Below are positions 15,554 through 25,312 of a DNA stretch of 64,000 bases, piece by piece (within the stretch, counting starts at the first letter, position 1; each line of letters opens with the position of its first letter). The position numbers were made by a program, and so were the translations under genes. Source of the stretch: Deinococcus peraridilitoris DSM 19664 (GTDB lineage: Bacteria; Deinococcota; Deinococci; Deinococcales; Deinococcaceae); the NCBI RefSeq assembly GCF_000317835.1, contig NC_019793.1, forward strand, positions 1,171,001-1,235,000, written 5' to 3'. The notes beneath the pieces were generated by a model. It saw only the letters and a list, made by a program, of their open reading frames with translations. It made no database searches and had not been told where the DNA came from.

Positions 15554-16693
15554 ATGCAACTGAATTTTCGTTTACCCCTGACAGTGCTGTCAGGGCTGTC
15601 GCTCTTGCTTGGCGTACTGGACGCCTCGGCAGGCGTCGCGTACCTGACGCTCCTCGCTCAGCATCAGCTCAGTACCCTCAGCCTGGCTCAGGCTTCCCTG
15701 TGGGGAACCGCAGCGGCTTTACCGCTGTTGTGGTGGGGAGCGCGGCATGCGGCGCGCGGTGGGCGGGCCTTCCCGCTCGCGGTGCCCGGGCTGATCGTGA
15801 CCTTGCTGGCTTTCCTGCTGTTTCGGGCGCCCAGCGGGGCGTTGCTGCTCGTGACCGTGGCGCTGCTCGCGACCGTCGCGCCACAGCTCGAAGCGAACAT
15901 CAGCGCCCGGGTCGCTGTGCTGGAGAAGTCAGGCCGTGCCTTACAGGGCCAGGTGCACGCGGCGTTCGCGCTGGGTGCGATTGTTGGTGCGCTGATGACC
16001 GGATTTGCCGTCGAGCATCAGTTCCTGCCGGTTGTGGCCTTCATCGTGAGTGGTGGCGCGCTGGTGTGTTCGCTGCTCGGCTGCACCCTGAAGTCACCTG
16101 CGCGCGGTGTGACGCCTCAGGCACGCATTCCCCGCACGCCCCGCGCGACGGTGGCGTTGCTGGTCGTCACGGCAGTCGGGGCGTATTTCGTGGAGAGCCT
16201 GGTCGAAGCCTGGGGTGCGTGGCGGTTGGTTGAACGGTTCGCCTTGAGCGCTGCCCAGGCGGGAGTGGCCCTCGGTGGTTATTACGCGGTGTTCGCTTTG
16301 GGTGCGCTGGGCAGCGCCTGGCTGCTGCGCACGTTCTCACCGCAAGTGTTGCTGCGCACGCTGGCGGTGGTGGCAGCTGGTGGGGCCTTGCTGTTCGTGT
16401 GCAGTTCCAGCGTATGGCTGAGCGTGCTGGGCTTGTGGTCGTTGGGATTCGGGGCGGCCGGGCTCTTTCCGACCCTGCTCACCTGGACGGCACGTCTGGG
16501 GATGGGAGCAGGCGCGACCCTGCTGGCGACCATGTGTGCCTACGCGGGGAAATTGCTCGAGCCGCTCTCGGTCAGCCTGCTGGGCGTGCAAGGCGCATTG
16601 GTGCTGGTGCCTGCGGTGCTCCTGCTGGTGGGCGCGCTGACCGTGCGCTTTCCCCTGATCCATCCGGTCGTGGCGCCCGCCGCGGGAGACTGA
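15554..16693 (+). CDS. MFS-type membrane transporter
   Basis: 379 residues from the ATG at 15554 (MQLNFRLPLTVLSGLSLLLG); the longer frame has a non-membrane leader with no ribosome site. About eleven or twelve hydrophobic helices are visible, with a central cytoplasmic loop near 195-210 (KSPARGVTPQARIPRTPRA), the usual split of a major facilitator into two six-helix halves. Substrate cannot be read from the sequence. Transcribed alone, followed by a hairpin at 16736-16762. Confidence 0.8.
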   Translation: MQLNFRLPLTVLSGLSLLLGVLDASAGVAYLTLLAQHQLSTLSLAQASLWGTAAALPLLWWGARHAARGGRAFPLAVPGLIVTLLAFLLFRAPSGALLLVTVALLATVAPQLEANISARVAVLEKSGRALQGQVHAAFALGAIVGALMTGFAVEHQFLPVVAFIVSGGALVCSLLGCTLKSPARGVTPQARIPRTPRATVALLVVTAVGAYFVESLVEAWGAWRLVERFALSAAQAGVALGGYYAVFALGALGSAWLLRTFSPQVLLRTLAVVAAGGALLFVCSSSVWLSVLGLWSLGFGAAGLFPTLLTWTARLGMGAGATLLATMCAYAGKLLEPLSVSLLGVQGALVLVPAVLLLVGALTVRFPLIHPVVAPAAGD

Positions 16694-16735
16694 GCGCAGG
16701 AACACTGCGAAGGCTCAACAGATTTTTCCTTCCGC

Positions 16736-16762
16736 GCCCAGCTGCCACGTCGGCAGCTGGGC
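16736..16762 (+). terminator. Hairpin after the MFS gene
   Basis: GCCCAGCTGCC / GGCAGCTGGGC, 11-bp stem and five-base loop, between the MFS gene and the peptidase gene. No T-run follows. Confidence 0.55.
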
Positions 16763-16807
16763 TTGCAGGCGTGAACGCCACGGCCGGCCCCGGTCGATAC
16801 TGGGGTC

Positions 16808-18037
16808 ATGTCCTCGTCCTACCGTACGCCCGGTCTGATCATCACAGATCATGAATTCCAGCTTCCCCTCGATCACACTGACCCGCACAGTCGGAGCATC
16901 ACGGTGTTCGCGCGGGAGGTCGCGCGGCCTGACGGGCAGGAGCGGCCATTTCTGGTGTTTTTCCAGGGTGGGCCGGGTTTCGAGGCGCCCCGACCCCTCA
17001 CAGCGCAGCAGCCCGCGTGGCTGCCGCGCGCTTTGCAGGACTTCCGGGTGTTGCTGCTGGACCAGCGGGGCACAGGCCGGTCTTCTCCGATCGGGCTGCT
17101 TTCCGGCATGACACCGGCAGAGCAGGCCGCGTACCTGCGGCATTTCCGGGCGGACTCGATCGTGCGTGACGCGGAAGCCATCCGGCAGGCACTCGGGGTG
17201 GAACGCTGGAGTGTGCTGGGGCAGAGTTTCGGTGGGTTCTGCGTCACGACGTACCTGTCCAGCGCACCCGAGGGCTTGAGGGAGGCGTTCATCACCGGGG
17301 GCCTACCGGCGCTGGGACATCATCCGGATGAGGTGTACCACGCGACCTATGCGCGCGTACTGGAACGCAACAAACGGTTTTACGAGCGCTACCCGCAAAA
17401 CCGGCAGCGCGTGACCGAACTCCTGACGTACCTGGAAGGAGAGGATGTCCGGCTGCCCGGCGGGGACCGCTTGACCGCCCGACGCTTCCGGCAGCTCGGT
17501 CATCTGCTGGGCATGAGCGACGGGCTGGAGAGACTGCATTACCTGCTGGAATCGCCTTTCACATCCCCGGCGTTTCTGTATGACGTGCAGAGCGCGTTGT
17601 CTTTCGGACGCAATCCGGTGTACGCGGTGCTGCATGAAGCCTGCTGGGCGGACGCCTGTATTTCAGGCTGGTCCGCCCAGCGCGTGATGCCGGAGGCGTT
17701 TGCAGCGCCGGAAATGCTGACAGGTGAGATGGTGTTTCCGTGGATGTTCGAGGAGTACGCGGCGCTGCGACCGTTGCGTGATGCGGCCGAGTTACTGGCA
17801 CGTGAACCGTGGGGTGCGCTGTACGACGCAACGCGCCTGCGGAAGAACTCAGTGCCGCTTGCGGCGGCGGTGTACGCGGAGGACATGTACGTCGAACGGT
17901 CTTTTTCCGAGGAGACGGCCGCGCTGATTGGGGGTGCGCGGGTGTGGCTCACGAACGAGTACGAACACGACGGCTTGCGCGTGGATGGGGAGCGCGTGCT
18001 GGGCCGGTTGATCGATCTGACCCGCGGAGGGGTATGA
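16808..18037 (+). CDS. Proline iminopeptidase-like alpha/beta hydrolase (S33)
   Basis: 409 residues. The family signature is clear: FFQGGPGFEAPRP (oxyanion-hole GGPG), LLLDQRGTGRSS near 84-95, and the nucleophile elbow GQSFGG with Ser140. The C-terminal NEYEHDGLR supplies the likely catalytic His near 387. Such enzymes release N-terminal proline from peptides in the cytoplasm. No signal peptide. The gene stands alone and is convergent with nothing close. Specificity for proline is inferred from family resemblance. Confidence 0.85.
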   Translation: MSSSYRTPGLIITDHEFQLPLDHTDPHSRSITVFAREVARPDGQERPFLVFFQGGPGFEAPRPLTAQQPAWLPRALQDFRVLLLDQRGTGRSSPIGLLSGMTPAEQAAYLRHFRADSIVRDAEAIRQALGVERWSVLGQSFGGFCVTTYLSSAPEGLREAFITGGLPALGHHPDEVYHATYARVLERNKRFYERYPQNRQRVTELLTYLEGEDVRLPGGDRLTARRFRQLGHLLGMSDGLERLHYLLESPFTSPAFLYDVQSALSFGRNPVYAVLHEACWADACISGWSAQRVMPEAFAAPEMLTGEMVFPWMFEEYAALRPLRDAAELLAREPWGALYDATRLRKNSVPLAAAVYAEDMYVERSFSEETAALIGGARVWLTNEYEHDGLRVDGERVLGRLIDLTRGGV

Positions 18038-18466
18038 AGCAAGACACTCGCTGAGCGGGCGCCGGTCAGCGTCACCGTGCGCTGCAGTCGGCTGTGCTTC
18101 TGGAACTCATAAGCCTGAGCGCGGATTCTGCCTGGTTTTGGTGACCAGACGCGTCGGCGAAATGCGCACTCGACTCCCTCGGAATATCCATGTGCGAGCA
18201 GAAGTCAAGTGCGTCAACCCGCCGGTTTGCCGGACAGGTGGGTAGCCAGGCAAGCACGCCGCGCAAAACGCCCATAAGCCCATCACTTTCGCCAAGGCTA
18301 CCCGCCCAGAGGTGAAACTGGGCAGGGCTGGCATGGCCATGCACCCTTTTGGCAGTGATGGTCAATGTCCAGTTCGAACACGGCTCCGGCTCGGCACACC
18401 TCTGCGCAAGTCCCACCTGCCAGCCCTCTTTTCCGGCTGGCATTTATGAAATGCTGGATTTACCTG
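18038..18466. other. 429-base region without a supported gene
   Basis: Neither strand has a convincing ORF: the 123-residue minus frame has atypical composition and no ribosome site. The dioxygenase frame extends up into this region as far as 18365, but its family-like start is at 18467. I see no long hairpin or known riboswitch pattern. Confidence 0.5.
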
Positions 18467-19294
18467 ATGAACCCCTTCGTCTTTGCCTGCATCACCCCGC
18501 ACGGCTCGGAAATCCTCGAAGCACTTTCGGACGACGCTTCTCTCATGGCCCGAACGCGGCGCAGCATGAACTCCTTGGGCCACGCCATGCACCAGTCCGC
18601 CCCTCAAGTCATCGTTGTCCTCACGCCGCACGGCACCCGGGCCGAAGGGCAGTTCGCCATTGCCAATCCGGAACGTCTGCGGGGCACGGTCGAGCATCAC
18701 GACCACGCCGTGGTCATGGAACGCCTGGTGGACCGCGATCTCGCGCGGGATATTGCTCAGACGGCTCTTGCAGACGAAGTCCCGACCGCCCTGCTGAATT
18801 ACGCGACGAGTGAAGGTCCGCTGTCGTGCATGCCGCTCGACTGGGGTGCCATTATTCCCCTCGCCTTCATGCCCGAAGTGCCCGTCGTGGTGATCAATCC
18901 ACCACGCGCTTTTGAGTTCACGCCACACCTGCGTTTCGGTGCCTCGCTCGCCCGGGCCGCCGCGCAGTGCGGGAAACGCGTCGGTCTGATCGCCAGTTGC
19001 GACTGGTCACACACGCACGCGGAAACGGGACCGTACGGCTTTCACGAAGCCGCGGTGAAACTCGATACTCAGGTGGTGGCGTGCATCGAGAGCGGCAATT
19101 TCGAAGCGCTCGCGGCCTTCGAGCCTCGGTTGATCGAGGACGCCAAACCCGACGGCCTCTGGCAGACGCTGGTGCTCGCGGGAGCCATTCCACCCCACGT
19201 CCGGCGGGTCGAGGTTCTGTCGTATGAAGTGCCCACGTACTTCGGAATGATCTGCGCAGCCGTCCACGCCCCCAAACCCGACGTTCAGCCATAA
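18467..19294 (+). CDS. LigB/MEMO-like extradiol dioxygenase-superfamily protein
   Basis: 275 residues starting MNPFVFACITPHGSEI, the N-terminus expected for class III extradiol dioxygenase-like proteins, with the putative metal-binding His in TPHG. Further conserved-type elements are VVLTPHGTRAEG, MPLDWGAIIPLAFM and IASCDWSHTHAETGPYG with a second His cluster. Members oxidise catechols or are MEMO-like with unknown substrate. The longer frame from 18365 adds a stretch without family resemblance. A strong terminator follows immediately. Confidence 0.8.
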   Translation: MNPFVFACITPHGSEILEALSDDASLMARTRRSMNSLGHAMHQSAPQVIVVLTPHGTRAEGQFAIANPERLRGTVEHHDHAVVMERLVDRDLARDIAQTALADEVPTALLNYATSEGPLSCMPLDWGAIIPLAFMPEVPVVVINPPRAFEFTPHLRFGASLARAAAQCGKRVGLIASCDWSHTHAETGPYGFHEAAVKLDTQVVACIESGNFEALAAFEPRLIEDAKPDGLWQTLVLAGAIPPHVRRVEVLSYEVPTYFGMICAAVHAPKPDVQP

Positions 19295-19336
19295 AACCGG
19301 AGCAGCGACCGCCTTGCGGTCGCTGCTCCGGTTTTT
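19294..19336 (+). terminator. Intrinsic terminator after the LigB-like gene
   Basis: 19-bp perfect stem AAACCGGAGCAGCGACCGC / GCGGTCGCTGCTCCGGTTT with a three-base loop followed by more T, directly overlapping the stop codon. Confidence 0.92.
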
Positions 19337-19420
19337 CGTGACCGCGAGCGGATGGTACCGATCGCACGGGCATAATGCGCTCCTGCACAGGGGGCAACCC
19401 CAGGACCGATGACGTTGGGG

Positions 19421-19455
19421 TAAAAAAGAAGAAGCCCCTCCAGGAGGGACTTCTT
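19421..19455 (-). terminator. Intrinsic terminator of tRNA-Pro
   Basis: On the minus strand AAGAAGTCCCTCC pairs with GGGGCTTCTT and is followed by a six-T run (plus-strand AAAAAA at 19422-19427), four bases past the tRNA CCA end. Confidence 0.85.
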
Positions 19456-19458
19456 TGC

Positions 19459-19536
<78 letters not shown>

Positions 19537-19590
19537 TGCCTTGGCCTGTCGAGTCTGACGACGCCGACGGTTCCGTGCCCAGCACAAGGG

Positions 19591-19620
19591 AATATAGCGG
19601 ACCGTTCCCGATACGGTCAA
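19591..19620 (-). promoter_or_regulatory. Sigma-70-type promoter of tRNA-Pro
   Basis: Minus strand TTGACC (19620-19615), 18-bp spacer, TATATT (19596-19591). This predicts transcription starting near 19584, about 48 bases before the mature tRNA 5' end. Confidence 0.75.
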
Positions 19621-19669
19621 GCGCGCGCCGTGACGAAGGCGACGAACAAGGCACGGTATGCTGACGCGC

Positions 19670-20908
19670 ATGACCAACCTAACGTTTGATCAGAAGCTGG
19701 CGAATTACGCCGATCTTGCCGTACGCGTGGGTGCGGGGCTGCAGCCCGGCCAGCGGCTGCTGGTCCAGTCTCCCGTGGAGACCGCTCCCCTGGCACGCGC
19801 CATCGTGCGCAAAGCCTACGAGGCGGGCGCCAGTTTTGCTGACGTGCGCTGGGATGATGACGATGTGGTCCTGGCGCGCTTCTCGGGAGCGCCTGACTCA
19901 ACGTTTGAGCAGCTCAGCCAGTGGCGGGTGGATGCCGAGCTGGAGGTTGCCAAGGCCGGTGGCGCGGTCATCAGCATTCGCGCCACGGACCCCAACCTGC
20001 TCGCGACCGTGCCGCCGGAGCGGGTTGCGACCTACCAGCGCGCCCTGTCGACCTACCGCAAGCCTTACACCAGCATGGTGATGACCAACCAGCTGAACTG
20101 GAACCTGGTCTCGGCGCCCATTCCTGCCTGGGCCGCGCGCATGTTTCCGGGCTCCTCGCCCGAGGACGCCGTGCGTCAGCAGTGGGACGCCATTTTTGCC
20201 GCGACACGTGCCGATCAGGAAAATCCGGTCGAACTGTGGCGCGCGCACAACGCGAGCCTGCGTCAGCGCAAGGAGCTGCTCACGCAAAAGCAGTATCGGG
20301 CGCTGCACTTCAGCGGTGGTGACACCGACCTGACGGTCGGCCTCGCCGACGATCACGTGTGGGGTGGGGGCAGCTCGCTCACGCCGGGGGGCATCGAGTT
20401 CACGGCGAACATTCCGACCGAGGAAGTCTGGACCGCGCCGCACCGCGAACGGGTGGACGGCGTGGTGGTGAGCACCAAGCCACTCTCGTACAGCGGCGTG
20501 CTGATCGACGGCATCCGCATCCGCTTCGAGGGTGGGCGGGTGGTCGAGGCCACCGCAGAGAGTGGCCAGGACGTACTGTGCAGCCTGATCGACACCGACG
20601 AGGGTTCACACCGTCTGGGTGAGGTGGCCCTGGTGCCGCACTCCTCGCCAATTTCGCGCTCGGGGCTGTTTTTCTACAACACCCTCTATGACGAGAACGC
20701 CGCGTCTCACATTGCGATCGGCAGCGCTTACCGCTTCAACGTGCAGGGTGGCGAGGGCATGACGACCGAGCAGTTCGCGGCCAAGGGCGGCAACGAGAGC
20801 CTCACACACGTCGACTGGATGATCGGCAGCGCCGAGATGAATGTCGACGGCATCACCCAGGATGGACGGCGTGAAGCTGTGATGCGCGCAGGCGAGTTCG
20901 TTCTGTAG
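19670..20908 (+). CDS. M29 family aminopeptidase (AmpS/AmpT type)
   Basis: 412 residues from the ATG at 19670 ([28 protein letters not shown]); an ATG 12 bases earlier is possible. M29 peptidases are dimeric cytoplasmic metallo-aminopeptidases. The metal ligands lie in [19 protein letters not shown], in [21 protein letters not shown] and in [18 protein letters not shown], and the C-terminal THVDWMIGS is typical. Full family length. Single gene with its own terminator. Confidence 0.92.
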   Translation: MTNLTFDQKLANYADLAVRVGAGLQPGQRLLVQSPVETAPLARAIVRKAYEAGASFADVRWDDDDVVLARFSGAPDSTFEQLSQWRVDAELEVAKAGGAVISIRATDPNLLATVPPERVATYQRALSTYRKPYTSMVMTNQLNWNLVSAPIPAWAARMFPGSSPEDAVRQQWDAIFAATRADQENPVELWRAHNASLRQRKELLTQKQYRALHFSGGDTDLTVGLADDHVWGGGSSLTPGGIEFTANIPTEEVWTAPHRERVDGVVVSTKPLSYSGVLIDGIRIRFEGGRVVEATAESGQDVLCSLIDTDEGSHRLGEVALVPHSSPISRSGLFFYNTLYDENAASHIAIGSAYRFNVQGGEGMTTEQFAAKGGNESLTHVDWMIGSAEMNVDGITQDGRREAVMRAGEFVL

Positions 20909-20927
20909 GCCACACTGTCCTCATTCG

Positions 20928-20955
20928 GCGCGCCTCACCGGAGGCGCGCTTTTTC
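20928..20955 (+). terminator. Intrinsic terminator of the M29 gene
   Basis: GCGCGCCTC / GAGGCGCGC stem, four-base loop, followed by a TTTTTT run. Confidence 0.9.
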
Positions 20956-20998
20956 GTCGCTTACTTTTCCTCACCGACGCACTTTGCAAGATAAAGTC

Positions 20999-22105
20999 AT
21001 GAAGTATTCAATGATGGCCCTGGGCGCCGCCCTGCTTCTGTCGTGGGGCGCGGCGCAGGACGTGAAATTGGTGCGGGTCGCCGCGGGTTTCGAGCGGCCC
21101 ACGGTGGTCACCCATGCGGGCGACGGCTCGAATCGCCTGTTCGTGGTCGAGCAGGGCGGCGTGATCAAGCTCGTCAAGAACGGGCAGCTGCAGCGTGAGC
21201 CCTTTCTTGACGTGAGCAGTTTGACGCGCGCGGGCGGCGAGCGCGGCCTGCTGGGCCTGGCCTTTGATCCGAAGTTCAAGCAAAGTGGGCGTTTTTACAT
21301 CAATTACACCAATACCAACGGCCACACGGTCATCGCGCGTTACACCGCGCAGGGCGACCGCGCGAACCCCAGTTCGGCCGCCGTGCTGCTCACCATCGAG
21401 CAGCCGTATGCCAACCACAACGGCGGTCAGCTGGCCTTCGGTCCGGACGGTTACCTGTATATCGGTACGGGAGACGGGGGCGGCGGAGGTGATCCGCAGA
21501 ACCACGGGCAGAACCTCAGTTCGCTGCTGGGCAAGCTGCTGCGCCTTGATGTCAGCGGCGACAAGTACACGGTGCCCAAGGACAATCCTTTTGTCGGTCA
21601 GAACGGCGCGCGGGGTGAGGTGTGGGCGTACGGTCTGCGCAACCCCTGGCGTTTCAGCTTCGACCGCGAAAACGGCAATCTCTTCATCGCCGACGTCGGC
21701 CAGAACAAGTTCGAGGAGATCAACTTCCAGCCGGGGAGCAGCAAAGGCGGCGAAAACTACGGCTGGCGGCTGAAAGAAGCGAACGAATGCTTCAACCCGG
21801 GCAGCAACTGCACGCGCGAGCGCAAGCTGGTCGACCCGATTTTGCAGTACGGCCGTTCAGAGGGCGTCTCGGTCACGGGCGGGTACGTCTATCGGGGCAA
21901 GGCCGTGCCCGAACTGGTCGGGAAGTACGTTTACGGCGACTTTGGCAGCGGCACGGTCTGGGTTGGGGAGCGCGATGGCAACCGCTGGACCGCGCGCCGC
22001 CTGCTCGACACCGAGTACAACATCTCAACCTTCGGGCAGAGTGAAGCGGGCGAGTTGTACCTCACCGACTACAACTCGGGAACCCTGTACCAGTTCGGGA
22101 AGTAA
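20999..22105 (+). CDS. Exported PQQ-dependent sugar dehydrogenase-like beta-propeller
   Basis: 368 residues. Signal peptide MKYSMMALGAALLLSWGAAQ, then the soluble glucose/sorbosone dehydrogenase propeller: FERPTVVTHAGDGSNRLFVVEQGG, ERGLLGLAFDPKF, NHNGGQLAFGPDGYLYIGTGDGGGGGDP (catalytic-His region and calcium-loop type), WAYGLRNPWRFSFDR and GENYGWRLKE. These enzymes oxidise aldose sugars in the periplasm with bound PQQ. No pqq biosynthesis gene is in the window. The TTG at 20984 is a possible but weaker start because it would extend the signal peptide with charge. Confidence 0.88.
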   Translation: MKYSMMALGAALLLSWGAAQDVKLVRVAAGFERPTVVTHAGDGSNRLFVVEQGGVIKLVKNGQLQREPFLDVSSLTRAGGERGLLGLAFDPKFKQSGRFYINYTNTNGHTVIARYTAQGDRANPSSAAVLLTIEQPYANHNGGQLAFGPDGYLYIGTGDGGGGGDPQNHGQNLSSLLGKLLRLDVSGDKYTVPKDNPFVGQNGARGEVWAYGLRNPWRFSFDRENGNLFIADVGQNKFEEINFQPGSSKGGENYGWRLKEANECFNPGSNCTRERKLVDPILQYGRSEGVSVTGGYVYRGKAVPELVGKYVYGDFGSGTVWVGERDGNRWTARRLLDTEYNISTFGQSEAGELYLTDYNSGTLYQFGK

Positions 22106-22114
22106 ATTCGGCAA

Positions 22115-22144
22115 AGAGGCCGCGACCGCAAGCTGCCGGCCTCT
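22115..22144. terminator. Hairpin between convergent sugar dehydrogenase and cutA genes
   Basis: AGAGGCCG / CGGCCTCT arms with a 14-base loop lie ten bases after the dehydrogenase stop and 30 bases after the cutA stop; it could serve both strands. Confidence 0.6.
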
Positions 22145-22173
22145 CTGCTGACATCCTGATGCCTGCCCGGCGC

Positions 22174-22488
22174 TCAGGGTGTCCGTACACTGTCGCCGAG
22201 CCAGCCCAGAAAAGGCGGCCAGGCCCGTTCGATGGGCAGCGCGATCACCTCGGGAATATCGTAGGGGTGCAGCTCGATGATGCGCTTCTCCAGCGCCGGA
22301 TATTGCGCTTCTTCTGTTTTGATGATCAGTAACGCTTCGCTGTCGTCGGCGACATCACCCTGCCAGCGGTAAACGGACTGGACTCCGCTCAGGATGTTGA
22401 CGCAGCCTGCCAGGCGCTCGCCGACAAGGGTACGCGCGAATTCCGCTGCCCGGTCAGGGGGCACGGTCACCAGCACAACAATGGCCAT
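22174..22488 (-). CDS. cutA: Divalent-cation tolerance protein CutA
   Basis: 104 residues, the normal length for this trimeric ferredoxin-like protein. Diagnostic stretches are AAEFARTLVGERLAGCVNIL, VYRWQGDV, ALLIIKTEEAQYPALEKRI, and LHPYDIPEVIALPIERAWPPFLGWL. CutA has been associated with copper tolerance but its biochemical job is unclear. Single gene, convergent with the sugar dehydrogenase gene. Confidence 0.95.
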   Translation of the reverse strand: MAIVVLVTVPPDRAAEFARTLVGERLAGCVNILSGVQSVYRWQGDVADDSEALLIIKTEEAQYPALEKRIIELHPYDIPEVIALPIERAWPPFLGWLGDSVRTP

Positions 22489-22621
22489 GCCTCAGAATAC
22501 GCGTTGGGACACACCGGGTGAGTGTCTGGCTCATCTCGCGTGAAGGTACGCCCGCGTCCTGACCGCGATGCCTGCACAGCGCGAATCCAGTGCGGATATA
22601 AACCAGTGCGGATCTAAATCC

Positions 22622-22654
22622 GAGAAGCCGCCCACATAGCGTGGGCGGCTTCTC
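22622..22654. terminator. Strong hairpin after lpdA
   Basis: GAGAAGCCGCCCAC / GTGGGCGGCTTCTC, 14-bp perfect stem with a five-base loop, eight bases beyond the lpdA stop. Just upstream on the plus strand CCAGTGCGGAT is repeated as a short direct repeat (22589 and 22604 region). Confidence 0.8.
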
Positions 22655-22662
22655 TTGTTGCT

Positions 22663-24069
22663 TCAGCGGTTCATGATGTGAATGGCCTGCTTGTGGATGT
22701 TCTCAGCGGCTTCGAGCACGCTTTCACTGAGGGTAGGGTGGGCGTGCACGGTGAGGCTGATGTCGGTGACGGTGGCAGCCATCTCAAGCGCCAGGCCCAC
22801 CTCGCTGAGGAAATCGCTCGCGTGCGGCGCGACGATGTGCGCGCCTAGCACCAGATCGGTTTTGGCGTCGCTGATCATCTTGACAAAACCGTCGGTGTCG
22901 CCCAGGGTCATGGCGCGGCCCGAGGCCGACAGCGGAAAGTTACCGGTCTTGACGGTGTAGCCTTTGGCCTTGGCTTCGGCTTCGGTGAGGCCCACCCAGG
23001 CCAGTTCGGGCGTGGTGTACACCACCGCGGGAATCGCCACGACGTCCATCTCGCTTTTCTTGCCGGCGATCACCTCGGCGGCGACCAGGCCCTCTTTCAT
23101 GGCCTTGTGCGCCAGCATAGGGTTCCCCACGACGTCACCGATGGCGTAGATGTGCGGCGTGCTGGTCTGCATCTTCTTGTTGACGCCGATGAAGCCCCGC
23201 TCGTTGACCTGCACGCCCGCTACCTCGAGGCCCAGATTCGCGCTGCGCGGACGGCGCCCGACCGCGACCAGCACGCGGTCGTAGACCTCGACCCGCTTTT
23301 CGCCCGTGGTAACATCCTCCAGCTCCACGTGCAGTTCCCCGTCACGCTCGGTGAAACCGTTGGCCTTGGTGCCGAGATCGATGGCGATGCCCTGTTTGCG
23401 CAGAATCTTGGCAAAGGTGTTCGCGGCGTCCGCGTCGGCGGCCGGTACGACCTGCGGCGCAAATTCGATGACCTTCACGCTGCTGCCCAGGTTGTGGTAG
23501 ACCTGCGCGAATTCCAAGCCGATGGCGCCCGCTCCGATGGCCAGAAAGCGCTTGGGGAGGGGGTCGGGCACCATCAGCGCGCCGGTGGAGTCCACGATTT
23601 TCTGCTGATCGACCGGAAAGGGCGGCAGATTTGCGGGCTCGGAGCCGGTCGCGATGATAAAGCTTCTGGCCGTGACTTTCTGGCCGCCCACCTGTACGGT
23701 GTGGGCGTCCAGAAAGCGCGCTTCGCCCACGAGGTGTGTGACCTTGTTGGCCTTGAAAAGAGCCGAGACGCCGCCCGTGAGGCGCTTGACAATGCCGTCC
23801 TTCCAGCCGTTGAGCTTGGCGATGTCCATTTTCGGCTCGCCGAAGGTCAGGCCGAAGTCCTCGGCGTGCTTGGCGCCGCGAATCCCCTCGCCCGCGTGCA
23901 GGAGCGCCTTGGTCGGAATGCAGCCGACGTTGAGGCACACGCCACCGACGTTGCCCATCTCGGCACACGCCACCTTGAGACCGAGTTGCGCGGCGCGGAT
24001 GGCGGCGTGGTATCCGCCGGGACCGGCGCCGATTACCAGCAGGTCATAGTCCACCGAGTTCTGAGTCAT
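22663..24069 (-). CDS. lpdA: Dihydrolipoyl dehydrogenase (E3)
   Basis: 468-residue FAD flavoprotein that reoxidises dihydrolipoyl groups with NAD+. FAD-binding [17 protein letters not shown] at 13-29; redox disulfide [16 protein letters not shown] with Cys42 and Cys47 approximately; NAD-binding [15 protein letters not shown]; second FAD element [10 protein letters not shown]-terminal HAHPTLSE with the catalytic His-Glu. Same strand as the E1 and E2 genes but separated from E2 by the SPFH gene, and with its own near-match operator upstream, so it may be expressed both with and apart from the complex. Confidence 0.96.
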   Translation of the reverse strand: MTQNSVDYDLLVIGAGPGGYHAAIRAAQLGLKVACAEMGNVGGVCLNVGCIPTKALLHAGEGIRGAKHAEDFGLTFGEPKMDIAKLNGWKDGIVKRLTGGVSALFKANKVTHLVGEARFLDAHTVQVGGQKVTARSFIIATGSEPANLPPFPVDQQKIVDSTGALMVPDPLPKRFLAIGAGAIGLEFAQVYHNLGSSVKVIEFAPQVVPAADADAANTFAKILRKQGIAIDLGTKANGFTERDGELHVELEDVTTGEKRVEVYDRVLVAVGRRPRSANLGLEVAGVQVNERGFIGVNKKMQTSTPHIYAIGDVVGNPMLAHKAMKEGLVAAEVIAGKKSEMDVVAIPAVVYTTPELAWVGLTEAEAKAKGYTVKTGNFPLSASGRAMTLGDTDGFVKMISDAKTDLVLGAHIVAPHASDFLSEVGLALEMAATVTDISLTVHAHPTLSESVLEAAENIHKQAIHIMNR

Positions 24070-24081
24070 ACGATTGCCAGT

Positions 24082-24095
24082 CTAACGGGTGTTCG
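24082..24095 (-). promoter_or_regulatory. Putative TetR-type operator before lpdA
   Basis: CTAACGGGTGTTCG, 13 bases before the lpdA start, matches the pattern C-N-AACG-NN-CGTT-N-G with a single mismatch (T for C). The perfect version is at the E1alpha promoter (29744-29757). The shared site suggests common control of E3 with the E1/E2 genes. Confidence 0.5.
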
Positions 24096-24210
24096 CCTTG
24101 GGCGTCCGCAGGCCTTCTTGCCTTTTTGGCAGGACGTACGCGGGGAATTGACCTGCCGAAACGGTAAAAGAAGGAGCGAGGACTGGTTTTGCCTCCGCAA
24201 AGCTGCCACA

Positions 24211-24245
24211 GCAGAAGAGGAACATTTCTGACGCTCCTCTTCTGC
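24211..24245 (-). terminator. Hairpin after the SPFH gene
   Basis: GCAGAAGAGGA / TCCTCTTCTGC, 11-bp stem with a 13-base loop, 21 bases past the SPFH stop codon. No T-run; it may terminate the E1-E2-SPFH transcript ahead of lpdA. Confidence 0.5.
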
Positions 24246-24265
24246 CGGTCGGCCGGTATACAGGT

Positions 24266-25222
24266 TCAGGGCTGGCTGCTGCGGGCGCGGGTCAGCGAAC
24301 CGACATCCATCAGGAAGTTGCCGTCACTGGGCAGCATAACGGTCTGGATGCCCGGCGAGAGCTTCTCGGCGACGGTCAGCTGAATGATCTCGGGGTTTTC
24401 CTTGAGGGCCTTGCCGCGCAGGGAGAGGGCACGCGATTCGCCTTCTGCACGCGCGATGGCCGCGTCCGATTCGGCGCGCGCCTCGACCACCTTGCGCTGT
24501 GCGGCGATGTTGGCCTGCTGCAGGCGGTTGCGCTCGACGGCCACCTGCTGCTCGGCAGTCTGCTTTTCCTCGATGGCCTTGGCCACCGACTCGGGAATGC
24601 GCAGCTCGCGCAACAGCACACCGACCAGTTCGAGGTGGTTGCGCTCGAAGACTTCACGCAAGGACTGGGTAATCTGCCCTTCCAGCGCGGCGCGCTGGGT
24701 GCTGATCAGATCGGCGGCATTGAACTGCCCCACGCCGTCACGCACCTTGCTGCGCACCTGTGGACGAATGACGGTCGTGATGTAGTTGGGCCCCAGTTCC
24801 TTGTGCAGCAGCGCCGCTTCCTCGCGCTTCACCCGAAACTGCACCGTCACGTCGGCAGTGATCCCCAGGCCTTCCTTGGAGCGCGCCTGAATACTCTCGT
24901 CCGCGCCGCGTCCATCCTCACCGATACGTGACAAGGTCAGCTCCTGCAGACGGACATCGTAGGGAATTACGCTGTCCACGGCGGGCGTCACGAAGTGAAT
25001 GCCTTCGCCGAGGGTAGTGGGGCGCACGCCGCGCAGTGCGCTGAAGACCACGCCCGCCTGACCGGCGGGAATGACAACCAACGCGCTCCCGACCGCCGCA
25101 ATGAGCGCTCCGGCACCCAGCACGGCCCAGCCGGTCCTGGTAAACGGGAGCTGCCGCACGCGCGAAAAGATGATGAGACCCACGCCGATGAACGCCAGTA
25201 AGACTCCGATTTCTCCAAACAT
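24266..25222 (-). CDS. SPFH/prohibitin-family membrane protein
   Basis: 318 residues. Two N-terminal hydrophobic segments (about 6-20 and 31-52) are followed by a band-7 domain: VVIPAGQAGVVFSALRGV, GIHFVTPAVDSVIPYDVRLQE, then a long Ala/Glu/Arg helix (ERNRLQQANIAAQRKVVEARAESDAAIARAEGES) typical of the prohibitin coiled coil. Such proteins build oligomeric rings or microdomains in the membrane. It sits between E2 and E3 of the 2-oxoacid dehydrogenase cluster, on the same strand, 90 bases after E2; a functional tie is unproven. Confidence 0.88.
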   Translation of the reverse strand: MFGEIGVLLAFIGVGLIIFSRVRQLPFTRTGWAVLGAGALIAAVGSALVVIPAGQAGVVFSALRGVRPTTLGEGIHFVTPAVDSVIPYDVRLQELTLSRIGEDGRGADESIQARSKEGLGITADVTVQFRVKREEAALLHKELGPNYITTVIRPQVRSKVRDGVGQFNAADLISTQRAALEGQITQSLREVFERNHLELVGVLLRELRIPESVAKAIEEKQTAEQQVAVERNRLQQANIAAQRKVVEARAESDAAIARAEGESRALSLRGKALKENPEIIQLTVAEKLSPGIQTVMLPSDGNFLMDVGSLTRARSSQP

Positions 25223-25312
25223 GCCTCAGGTACGACCTGAGCGTCCGCTGAGTTCCCGATGAGGAGACACGGCAAAGCGGGCGACCGAAGCCGCCCGCTC
25301 AGGATGCCAGTG

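Noticed and set aside
23107..24231. A 374-residue plus-strand frame over lpdA
   Set aside because: Shadow of lpdA, whose redox disulfide and FAD motifs are unambiguous on the minus strand.
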